Below are positions 1 through 5,141 of a stretch of 6,893 bases of DNA, in pieces. A model generated the notes under the pieces. The model was not told the origin of the DNA and ran no database searches. It saw nothing but the letters and a program-made list of their open reading frames with translations. Numbering within the stretch: position 1 is the stretch's first letter; every line of letters starts with the position of its first letter. Origin of the DNA: an uncultured Oscillospiraceae bacterium (lineage in GTDB: Bacteria > Bacillota > Clostridia > Oscillospirales > Ruminococcaceae); the NCBI GenBank assembly GCA_910578965.1, contig CAJTSP010000138.1, positions 1 to 6,893 of the forward strand, in the 5' to 3' direction. The position numbers and the translations under genes were made by a program.

Positions 1-48
1 AACCAGGCGGGCGGCGGTTTGAACCGGAACCCCAAGCGGACGGGCGGT

Positions 49-561
49 TCAGGCGTCGCCGTTCACGGCGGCCGCCTTGTACAGCCCCAGAGCAGCCCAG
101 CCCCGGGTGATGGCGGTGAGCAGCCAAAAGATGTTGGCCACAAAGGCAAAGCCCTCAAGCCCCCCCAAGGCCACCGCCAGCCAAAGGATGCAGCCCAGCC
201 CCTCGCAGAGGGTGAGGGTGCGGGCGGCGGCGCGCATGCGGGCATCCCGCAGCGCCTCTACCCAGAGAAACGCCGGCCAGTAGGCGGCCGCCAGCAGCCG
301 GCCGGCCGGGGCGGGCAGGCGGCCAATCGAGAGGATCATCAAAAAAAAGCAGGCAAAATACCGTGCCTTCTGCTGCTTTGGGCTGCCCTTTACGGCGGCC
401 AGCAGCAAAAACATCATGCCGGTAAGCACAAAGGCAAGGTTATCCAGCAGGGTATAGGCCTGCCCGGCCAGCACCCCCAGCGCCCCGGCGGCAGAAAAGG
501 CCGCCGCCAGCAGCCCGAGGGCGTAATAGGTTTTGCGGGTGATGGAAAATTTGGGGTTCAT
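49..561 (-). CDS. Polytopic membrane protein of unknown function
   Basis: The 170-residue product is mostly hydrophobic. About five or six membrane-spanning segments can be picked out by eye, near residues 12-32, 40-57, 68-80, 88-104, 116-134 and 137-158. Short basic stretches (for example PKQQKAR around 61-67 and RDARMR around 105-110) would sit at the membrane surface. No catalytic or binding motif is recognised and I cannot assign a family, so it is best called an integral membrane protein. The start is well supported: AGGAGG lies five bases before the ATG on the minus strand (plus-strand cctcct at 567-572). It is transcribed away from the 752-1183 gene, so the two share a divergent control region. 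Only 48 bases lie downstream in the window, and no convincing terminator is seen there. Confidence 0.75.
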   Translation of the reverse strand: MNPKFSITRKTYYALGLLAAAFSAAGALGVLAGQAYTLLDNLAFVLTGMMFLLLAAVKGSPKQQKARYFACFFLMILSIGRLPAPAGRLLAAAYWPAFLWVEALRDARMRAAARTLTLCEGLGCILWLAVALGGLEGFAFVANIFWLLTAITRGWAALGLYKAAAVNGDA

Positions 562-602
562 GGCGTCCTCCTAACCACGACGGGGCGGCAAAGGGGCGGT
601 AT

Positions 603-631
603 TTGCATCCCGCCGCCGGATGGATTATAAT
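603..631 (+). promoter_or_regulatory. Candidate sigma-A promoter for the 752-1183 gene
   Basis: TTGCAT (603-608) and a perfect TATAAT (626-631) are separated by 17 bases. Transcription would begin near 638 and leave a leader of about 115 bases before the ATG at 752. The -10 matches consensus fully; the -35 matches only in TTG. Confidence 0.5.
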
Positions 632-633
632 GA

Positions 634-656
634 GGATACCGGGCGGCGGGGTATCC
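634..656. promoter_or_regulatory. Inverted repeat at the predicted transcription start
   Basis: GGATACC (634-640) and GGTATCC (650-656) form a perfect 7-base inverted repeat around a 9-base centre. It sits on the predicted start point of the rightward promoter and inside the predicted leader of the leftward gene. It could be an operator for both genes or an mRNA hairpin; the sequence alone cannot distinguish these. Confidence 0.35.
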
Positions 657-680
657 AGGCCGCCGGGCGATATAAAGGAT

Positions 681-709
681 ATTGTACCACAAACCGGCGG
701 GAAAGAAAA
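681..709 (-). promoter_or_regulatory. Weak candidate promoter for the leftward membrane-protein gene
   Basis: On the minus strand, TACAAT (686-681) lies 17 bases after TTTTCT (709-704). The -10 is good and the -35 poor. If used, transcription would start near 674 and run leftward through the rightward promoter, so the two transcripts would overlap at their 5' ends. Confidence 0.25.
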
Positions 710-751
710 GCCGCGCGGCGGTTTTGGCCCCGCCAAAAAGGAGACGAGAGC

Positions 752-1183
752 ATGCCGATGATCCTTTCGGCCATCCTGCTTTTGGGGGCGCTGGCGATGG
801 TTTTTTTTGCGCTGCGCCGGCAGGAGCAGCGGCGCGGCGCGGTGCCCGGGCCGGCCGGCACGCTGGAGTACCGCACCCCCCTTGCGCTGGACGAATGCCT
901 GGACCGGCTGCGCCAAAAAAGCGGGGACGACCTGTTTGCCTACACCTGCGAGCGGGAGCCGGACGGCGGGTTTTTGCTGCACTTTACCCTCCACCGCCCC
1001 ACAAGCCAGCCGCTGGATACGATGTACCGGCTGCGGCTGGAGGCCGGCCGCAGCACGGTGGTGACCTTAAGCTTTTTGCGGGAAGCCTTTGGCTACCGGG
1101 AGCCGGTATTCCCGCAGGCGATGCTGGACGAATTTTTGGCGGCAAAGCTAAAGGCGGCGCCCACCCCGCTGCCCGGGGAATAA
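752..1183 (+). CDS. Single-pass membrane-anchored protein of unknown function
   Basis: The product has 143 residues. Residues 3-21 are a continuous hydrophobic stretch followed by RRQEQRR, typical of an uncleaved N-terminal anchor with the rest of the chain in the cytoplasm (positive-inside rule). The remainder, about residues 37-135, looks like a compact soluble alpha/beta domain with alternating hydrophobic strands (GGFLLHFTL, STVVTLSFL). No known family or catalytic motif is recognised. The frame is open back to 620, but the ATG at 752 is chosen because AAGGAG (738-743) lies eight bases before it and because the anchor begins there. It is probably monocistronic: a good TATAAT promoter lies upstream, and the next element is a tRNA with its own promoter. 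Confidence 0.75.
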   Translation: MPMILSAILLLGALAMVFFALRRQEQRRGAVPGPAGTLEYRTPLALDECLDRLRQKSGDDLFAYTCEREPDGGFLLHFTLHRPTSQPLDTMYRLRLEAGRSTVVTLSFLREAFGYREPVFPQAMLDEFLAAKLKAAPTPLPGE

Positions 1184-1189
1184 CGCCCC

Positions 1190-1219
1190 TTGCTTCGCTG
1201 TGCCCAAATATGGTATACT
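1190..1219 (+). promoter_or_regulatory. Candidate extended -10 promoter for the tRNA
   Basis: TTGCTT (1190-1195) and TATACT (1214-1219) are 18 bases apart, and a TG one base before the -10 (1211-1212) makes it an extended -10. Transcription would start near 1226, about 95 bases before the tRNA. It begins only seven bases after the stop codon of the preceding gene. It is the only convincing promoter seen between that gene and the tRNA. Confidence 0.55.
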
Positions 1220-1236
1220 AATGATGTAAGTACCGT

Positions 1237-1281
1237 GCCCGCACAGGCCGCCTCCCCTTTTGCGGGGCCCGGCCTGCGGGC
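1237..1281 (+). other. Strong leader hairpin before the tRNA, terminator-like
   Basis: GCCCG (1237-1241) pairs with CGGGC (1277-1281). CAGGCCG (1244-1250) pairs with CGGCCTG (1270-1276). CCCC (1254-1257) pairs with GGGG (1264-1267) around a TTTTGC loop. Apart from small bulges this is about 16 G+C-rich pairs. A T-rich stretch (1292-1306) follows about ten bases later. It could be the terminator of the 752-1183 gene, or a processing or attenuation structure in the tRNA precursor. The gap before the T-rich stretch makes it a poor intrinsic terminator. Confidence 0.45.
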
Positions 1282-1320
1282 CTGGGCAAGGTTGTTTTTC
1301 TTTGTTGCTGCGCTTTATAC

Positions 1321-1397
1321 GGGCCATTAGCTCAGATGGTCAGAGCCGGCGGCTCATAACCGCTTGGTCCCGGGTTCAAATCCTGGATGGCCCACCA
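1321..1397 (+). tRNA. tRNA with CAU anticodon, probably tRNA-Ile2 (lysidine type)
   Basis: A complete 77-base tRNA with encoded CCA. The acceptor stem GGGCCAT pairs perfectly with ATGGCCC, followed by discriminator A and CCA. The D arm is GCTC/GAGC. The anticodon stem is GGCGG/CCGCT around the loop CTCATAA, with the anticodon CAT at 1355-1357. The T arm CCGGG/CCTGG encloses TTCAAAT. A CAU anticodon fits elongator Met, initiator Met or the Ile2 tRNA whose C34 is converted to lysidine by TilS. A fully paired first acceptor base pair argues against the initiator. C4-G69 and C5-G68, together with resemblance of the variable region to known Ile2 tRNAs (from memory), favour Ile2 over elongator Met. 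The tRNA call is near certain; the isotype is about 65 percent. Confidence 0.95.
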
Positions 1398-1399
1398 CG

Positions 1400-1446
1400 A
1401 AAACCTGCATTTTTGCATATTGGATATGCAAAAATGCAGGTTTTTT
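1400..1446 (+). terminator. Rho-independent terminator of the tRNA
   Basis: A perfect 21-bp inverted repeat (1400-1420 with 1424-1444) around a 3-base TGG loop, ending in a run of six T (1441-1446). It begins three bases after the CCA end of the tRNA. The A-rich start of the left arm means it may also weakly stop transcription coming from the right. Confidence 0.9.
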
Positions 1447-1473
1447 GTACAAGTACAGAGCGGTAAAAGATTG

Positions 1474-1516
1474 GGCGGCCGTAATGCTTTGGTCTGCACG
1501 GCCGCCTCGGTTTTTT
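1474..1516. terminator. Hairpin between convergent units, likely terminator of the Spo0A-like operon
   Basis: GGCGGCCGT (1474-1482) pairs perfectly with ACGGCCGCC (1498-1506) around a 15-base loop. TTTTTT follows at 1511-1516 on the plus strand after a 4-base gap. On the minus strand the following sequence (caatcttttacc) is only weakly T-rich. It lies just beyond the stop codon of the leftward operon (TAA at 1520-1518) and after the tRNA terminator, so it probably works as a convergent, imperfect terminator. Confidence 0.45.
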
Positions 1517-1517
1517 G

Positions 1518-1892
1518 TTATGGTTTGTTTTCAAGCCATAGGGATAACCTTGTGATAAAATGCCCGACAGACGGTTTTTTCTTTAACGGGCTGCCCATGA
1601 TATCCTCCAGCAGGGCACGGTTGTCGCTCCAGCAGGCAGATACCGCACGGCGCAGGCCGGATTCCACAGCCCCGGGCGAGACGCCGTACAGCTCTGCAAT
1701 CGCAGCGTAGACATATTTTGTCAGGCAGGTCATGGCATGCAGATCCCGGCGTGCAATATCCAATGAGGCGGACAGATACCAATACCCAACGGTGTCCGGC
1801 GACAGCCCAAGCTGATGGATGTACTGCGCAAAAAGGGCGTTTCCCGCCTTTTGCAGGGGATGTTGCCCGGGCGCCGGCTGTGCCCGTGTCAT
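1518..1892 (-). CDS. Stand-alone Spo0A C-terminal-like DNA-binding protein (no receiver domain)
   Basis: The product has 124 residues. From about residue 18 to the end it follows the C-terminal effector domain of the sporulation regulator Spo0A. Matching landmarks are a hydrophobic helix ending in QLGL (27-30), GYWYL (36-40, compare GYxYL), an aromatic helix with LTKYVYAAIAELYGV (57-71, compare LYPDIAKKF), VESGLRRAV then ACW (76-88, compare VERAIRHAI then VAW), and KKKPSVGHFI (104-113, compare KAKPTNSEFI). Spo0A itself is about 265 residues with an N-terminal phosphoreceiver domain; that domain is absent, and the first 17 residues are unrelated. It is therefore predicted to bind DNA without phosphorelay control. 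Its ATG overlaps the TGA of the XRE gene (ATGA, 1892-1889), so translation is probably coupled; the nearest upstream AGGA is about 12 bases away. Family call from remembered sequences; target unknown. Confidence 0.85.
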   Translation of the reverse strand: MTRAQPAPGQHPLQKAGNALFAQYIHQLGLSPDTVGYWYLSASLDIARRDLHAMTCLTKYVYAAIAELYGVSPGAVESGLRRAVSACWSDNRALLEDIMGSPLKKKPSVGHFITRLSLWLENKP

Positions 1893-2119
1893 AGGATGAT
1901 GCTTTCCTGGCCGGAAAACTCGATCGAAATTTTAAGCTTCCCTCCAATTGCCCCGGCAATCTTTTCAAGCTCCCGCACGGTGGGATTGCCGTTTCCATGC
2001 TCGATGGCTCTGAGATAAGATTGGCTTATCCCGGCCTCCAGGGCGAGCCGCTCCTGTGTCAGGCAGAACCGGCCGCGCAGACGCTTGGCATTTACCCCAA
2101 TTTCTTCAAAAGACGACAT
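1889..2119 (-). CDS. Small XRE-family helix-turn-helix transcriptional regulator
   Basis: The 76-residue protein is a single Cro/C1-type domain. LTQERLALEAGISQSYLRAIEHGNGNPT... (about residues 20-47) is the classic helix-turn-helix of this family, followed by VRELEKIAGAIGGKL (48-62) and a short beta-like tail (KISIEF). No sensor or protease domain is attached. The start at 2119 is preferred over an ATG 24 bases upstream (2143) because AAGGAGGG lies directly before it at the usual spacing (plus-strand ccctcctt at 2125-2132). It is the first gene of a two-gene leftward operon with the Spo0A-like gene, sharing four bases. Such small regulators commonly repress their own promoter; a candidate inverted repeat is at 2198-2216. 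Whether it partners with the Spo0A-like protein or only autoregulates is unknown. Confidence 0.92.
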   Translation of the reverse strand: MSSFEEIGVNAKRLRGRFCLTQERLALEAGISQSYLRAIEHGNGNPTVRELEKIAGAIGGKLKISIEFSGQESIIL

Positions 2120-2197
2120 AAAATCCCTCCTTAGCCAAAGCATAGAAAAGATTTTCTGCCTTCACCAGACGATATGTAGGCGGTCCGCGTATTTCAT

Positions 2198-2216
2198 CGG
2201 TTTATATAAAAAACCG
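2198..2216. promoter_or_regulatory. A+T-rich inverted repeat upstream of the XRE operon
   Basis: CGGTTT (2198-2203) and AAACCG (2211-2216) form an inverted repeat around ATATAAA, and AACCGGTT (2212-2219) is a second overlapping palindrome. A minus-strand TTGAAC (2222-2217) could be a -35, but no good -10 follows at the right distance. This is the most A+T-rich part of the 2120-2481 gap and the likeliest control region for the leftward operon, by position only. Confidence 0.3.
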
Positions 2217-2256
2217 GTTCAAATTTCTCACGAAAACCCGCCCAAAGGGTTGTTGC

Positions 2257-2287
2257 AAAAGTGCCGGCCCCTGCTGCCGCACTTTTT
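2257..2287. terminator. Terminator-like hairpin with no obvious upstream gene
   Basis: AAAAGTGC (2257-2264) pairs with GCACTTTT (2279-2286), with a short inner GGC/GCC pairing possible in the loop and T at 2283-2287. A-rich and T-rich sides make it look bidirectional. It lies between two outward-facing units, so neither neighbouring gene runs into it from its own 3' end. It may insulate the two promoters or end a short unannotated transcript. Confidence 0.4.
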
Positions 2288-2344
2288 GCCGGTGTTTGGC
2301 TGCGGGAACTTTCACAGAAAATCCACACGGGCGAGGCAAAAATG

Positions 2345-2353
2345 TGCTATCAT
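2345..2353 (+). promoter_or_regulatory. Possible extended -10 element for the two-component operon
   Basis: TG, one base, then TATCAT (2348-2353) is a fair extended -10. No recognisable -35 lies 16-18 bases upstream. It is the best candidate found in the rightward half of the 2120-2481 gap and would leave a leader of about 120 bases before the response regulator. Confidence 0.25.
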
Positions 2354-2481
2354 CAAGCCAGGAGCGGGTTGTACACACCGCCTGCACACAGCGCCGCACC
2401 CCTGTTGCGGCAGGCCGGCCACGGGCCCTCAAAAGCCATCGGCGCGGCCGCGCCCCCCTTTTTTGAAAGGAGGCATCCGAG

Positions 2482-3171
2482 ATGCCAACCATTTTGATCG
2501 TCGACGACGAGCCCCGCATCCGCCAGCTAATCTGCGAGCATCTGCAGCATGCAGGTTTTGACTGCCTTGAGGCCGGCGACGGCGGCGAGGCGCTGGCCAC
2601 GCTGGAAAAAGGCGGGATAGACCTTGTTATCCTGGACGTTATGATGCCGTTTATGGACGGCATGACCTGCCTGCGCCAGATGCGCGCCCGGCGCATGCTC
2701 ACCCCAGTGATTATGCTCACCGCGCGCGGCGAAGAGTACGACAAGCTGGCCGGCCTGGAGGGCGGCGCGGACGATTATGTCGTAAAGCCGTTCAGCCCGC
2801 GGGAGCTGGTGGCGCGGGTGCGGGCGGTTTTGGGCCGCACCCTGCCCAAAGAGCGGGAGGCCGGCGGCCGCTACGCCTACGGCCGGCTTGCTATTGACAC
2901 CGCCAGCCACAGCGTTAAGGTGGACGGGCAGGAGATCGCCCTCACTCCCAAGGAGTTTGACCTGCTGGTGTTTTTGGCCGGCAACCGGGGCCTTGCGCTC
3001 AGTCGGGAAAAGATTTTGCAAAAGGTGTGGAACTACGACTATTACGGCGAGGATCGCACGGTGGATACCCATATTAAAATGCTGCGCGGCCATCTCGGCC
3101 CCTGCCGGGACTACATTGTTACAGTGTGGGGCATCGGCTACAAATTTGAACCGGACGCCGCAAAGGGCTGA
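2482..3171 (+). CDS. OmpR/PhoB-family two-component response regulator
   Basis: The product has 229 residues, the usual length for the family. Receiver domain, residues 3-117: acidic pocket D8 and D9, phosphoacceptor D52 in LVILDVMMP, T80 in VIMLTAR and K102 in VVKPF, so all catalytic positions are present. C-terminal winged helix, about residues 130-224: LTPKEFDLLVFLAGNRG, SREKILQKVW, RTVDTHIKMLRGHL and VWGIGYKF are the standard landmarks. It is predicted to be phosphorylated by the downstream kinase and to bind DNA as a dimer in the cytoplasm. AAGGAGG lies eight bases before the ATG. It precedes the histidine kinase by 177 bases, an unusually wide gap for such a pair. The neighbours do not reveal the regulon, and no paralogue name (PhoP, WalR, VanR and so on) can be assigned safely. 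Confidence 0.96.
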   Translation: MPTILIVDDEPRIRQLICEHLQHAGFDCLEAGDGGEALATLEKGGIDLVILDVMMPFMDGMTCLRQMRARRMLTPVIMLTARGEEYDKLAGLEGGADDYVVKPFSPRELVARVRAVLGRTLPKEREAGGRYAYGRLAIDTASHSVKVDGQEIALTPKEFDLLVFLAGNRGLALSREKILQKVWNYDYYGEDRTVDTHIKMLRGHLGPCRDYIVTVWGIGYKFEPDAAKG

Positions 3172-3348
3172 GCCAAGCGTCGCCCGGCAAGGGCCCCCGG
3201 CATTTGGCGGCAGGCAAGGGACAGCCCCCCGTTTGAAACGACGGGCGGCCTTGCAGCCTACCCCAAAGCCCGGCCGGGCCGCAGGGCCCAAAGCCCAGAA
3301 TCCCCGGCCTACAGCGGACGCACTATCCCTTGAAAGGAGGCGGGCGGC

Positions 3349-4881
3349 ATGAAGCAGGCAGCCGCAAGGCCCAAACGCAGAGCCCGGCGCACCCTGAGCC
3401 TGCGCGGGCGGCTGATGCTGTTTATGAGCCTGATTGTCGCGGCCACCCTTTTGCTGGTGGGGCTGCTTACTACCCGCTTTTTGCCCCGCCGCTACAACGA
3501 TTTTATCCAGCGGCGGCTGGCCGGCCAGTGCGGCGTGCTGGCCGGTATGCTCAACGCAAGCGAAGCCGACATCAGCCGCCGCACCCCCTGGGGCCTTGAG
3601 CTGAACCCCGATTTTTGGCAGCAGGTGAACGACAGCATCCGCAGCGGCGGGCTGGACGTGCGGGGGCTGTGCATCGAGGTATCGGACCAGAGCTGCCTGC
3701 CCATCAACTACATCGAAAACCTGCAGCCCTGCCTGCTGCACCCGGGGGCGGGCAGCGGCTTTGGGGGGCTGGGCGCACCCGACCGGGACACGCAGGAGGC
3801 GCGGCTTTTACGGGCCGAGGTATTCGAAAAGGGCAGCCTTGTGCGGGTTTTGACCACCTCCTCGGGCAGCCAGCAGATGGTGGTGGGCTGCCTCGCACGC
3901 CAGGGCCAATACGCTATTTTGGTGTCCACCAGCCTTGCGCAGATCGGCGAAGCGAGGGTAGTGCTCAAAAGCCTGCTGCTTTTTGTGGCGGTGCTGCTGG
4001 GGGTATTTGCGGTAGCCGGAACCTGGCTGTTCAGCCGCTGGTTTACCCGGCCGCTCACCGAGCTTTCGGGCGCGGCGCGACAGATGGCCCAGGGCAACTA
4101 CGCGGTTCGGGTGGAGCCCCGCCGGGCAGACGAGGTGGGCCGGCTGGCGGAGGACTTTAACCAGATGGCAGGCGAGGTAGCTGTGGCCAGCCAGCTACAG
4201 CGGGATCTTTTGGCCAACGTGAGCCATGACCTGCGTACCCCGCTGACCCTCATCAAGGGCTATGCCGAGACGGTGCGGGACCTTACCGGCGGGGACGCCG
4301 CCCGCCGCACCGAGCAGCTCAATATCATAGTGGACGAGACCGACCGGCTGAGCGCCCTGGTAAACAGTGTGCTGGAGCTTTCCAAGGTGAGCAGCGGGAC
4401 CGAAAAGCCCCAGCCGGTGCGGTTTGACCTGAGCCAGCTCTGCGAGGAGGTGGCCGAGCGGTACCAGGCCGTTTGCGAGCGGGCCGGCTACCGCCTGCTG
4501 CTCGAGCTGCCCCCCTCCTGCCCGGCGTACGCCGACCCGGCCATGCTGGAGCGGGTACTGCACAACTTTTTGGGCAACGCCATGCAGCACCTGGGGGAGG
4601 ACGGCGTGTTTATCCTGCGCACGGCGCTGCGGCCGGACGGCACGGCGCGGCTGGAGGTGGAGGATCACGGCCCCGGCATCCCACCGGACGAGCTTCCCCA
4701 CCTGTTTGACCGGTACTACCGCAGCCGCAGCGACGCGGGCCGCGCCGGCACCGGGCTGGGGCTTTCGATCAGCCAAGCCATCCTGCGCAGCCACGGCTGC
4801 CGCTTTGGGGTACAGAGCGAGCCGAGCAAAGGGAGCATTTTTTGGTTTGAGCTTCCGCCCGGCCCGGGCGGCGGGGGATAA
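3349..4881 (+). CDS. Membrane sensor histidine kinase (HAMP, HisKA, HATPase)
   Basis: The 510-residue product starts with a basic segment (PKRRARR), then membrane segment 1 (about 22-40). An extracytoplasmic sensor region of about 165 residues follows (42-206), with cysteines at 61, 108, 116, 128 and 181. Membrane segment 2 (207-229) leads to a HAMP linker (about 230-283; FTRPLTELS, DEVGRLAEDFNQM). The dimerisation helix carries the phospho-histidine H293 in NVSHDLRTPL. The ATP-binding domain has an N box with N406 and N410 (HNFLGNAMQH), D439-G443 (DHGPGI), F453 (HLFDRYYR) and GTGLGLSI (467-474). All catalytic motifs are intact. AAAGGAGG lies eight bases before the ATG. It is the evident partner of the response regulator upstream. 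The sensor region matches no ligand-binding fold that I recognise, so the signal is unknown. The chain ends in a G-rich tail. Confidence 0.96.
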   Translation: MKQAAARPKRRARRTLSLRGRLMLFMSLIVAATLLLVGLLTTRFLPRRYNDFIQRRLAGQCGVLAGMLNASEADISRRTPWGLELNPDFWQQVNDSIRSGGLDVRGLCIEVSDQSCLPINYIENLQPCLLHPGAGSGFGGLGAPDRDTQEARLLRAEVFEKGSLVRVLTTSSGSQQMVVGCLARQGQYAILVSTSLAQIGEARVVLKSLLLFVAVLLGVFAVAGTWLFSRWFTRPLTELSGAARQMAQGNYAVRVEPRRADEVGRLAEDFNQMAGEVAVASQLQRDLLANVSHDLRTPLTLIKGYAETVRDLTGGDAARRTEQLNIIVDETDRLSALVNSVLELSKVSSGTEKPQPVRFDLSQLCEEVAERYQAVCERAGYRLLLELPPSCPAYADPAMLERVLHNFLGNAMQHLGEDGVFILRTALRPDGTARLEVEDHGPGIPPDELPHLFDRYYRSRSDAGRAGTGLGLSISQAILRSHGCRFGVQSEPSKGSIFWFELPPGPGGGG

Positions 4882-5054
4882 GGCCAAGGCGCGCCGCCCT
4901 TAGCCAAGGAAAACGCCCCCTCCTTGAGCCGTACCGTAAAGCGCAGAAGGGGCGGCAGGAGCCGGCCGAAAAACGGGGGCCGGGCGCCCTGCGGATACTG
5001 CGTATACAGACGCGCCCCGGGCAGGCGCTGCAATGCTATGCCGGCACAGGGCAG

Positions 5055-5111
5055 CAAACACCGGCATCCCCCGCGGCCGTTTTGCCGGCCCGGCAGGGAC
5101 GCCGGTGTCTG
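5055..5111. terminator. Nested hairpin between the convergent kinase and DtxR-family genes
   Basis: CAAACACCGGC (5055-5065) pairs with GCCGGTGTCTG (5101-5111) with one mismatch. Inside it, GGCCG (5075-5079) pairs with CGGCC (5086-5090) around TTTTGC. The plus-strand tail (5111-5125) is T/G-rich rather than a clean T run. The position, 30 bases beyond the stop codon of the leftward gene and 170 beyond the kinase, fits a shared terminator, but the structure is atypical. The rest of 4882-5141 shows nothing else recognisable. Confidence 0.35.
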
Positions 5112-5141
5112 TTTGGTGTGTTTTGGGCGGTGCGCCGCTTT

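Noticed and set aside
440..994. A 184-residue minus-strand open frame spanning the divergent promoter region.
   Set aside because: It overlaps both better-supported genes in the wrong frame and strand and crosses a perfect TATAAT promoter; no family match is seen.
1292..1319. TTGTTT and TTTATA just before the tRNA considered as its promoter.
   Set aside because: Transcription would start inside the tRNA itself, so it cannot produce the full molecule.
1260..1466. Plus-strand open frames running through the tRNA.
   Set aside because: They read across a complete tRNA and its terminator.
1373..2224. GGTTCAAAT occurs in the tRNA T arm (1373-1381) and again at 2216-2224, suggesting attachment-site repeats flanking the XRE/Spo0A-like operon.
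   Set aside because: Only nine bases match, the tRNA 3' end is not duplicated and there is no integrase, so chance is the simpler explanation.
2527..3741. A 404-residue open frame on the minus strand opposite the response regulator and the start of the kinase.
   Set aside because: It lies antisense to two proteins with full catalytic motifs, has no family resemblance and is explained by the lack of stop codons in G+C-rich DNA.
4195..4887. A 230-residue minus-strand open frame opposite the kinase catalytic domain.
   Set aside because: Its composition is what the antisense strand of a G+C-rich gene gives, it has no recognisable domain, and the sense strand is clearly the kinase.
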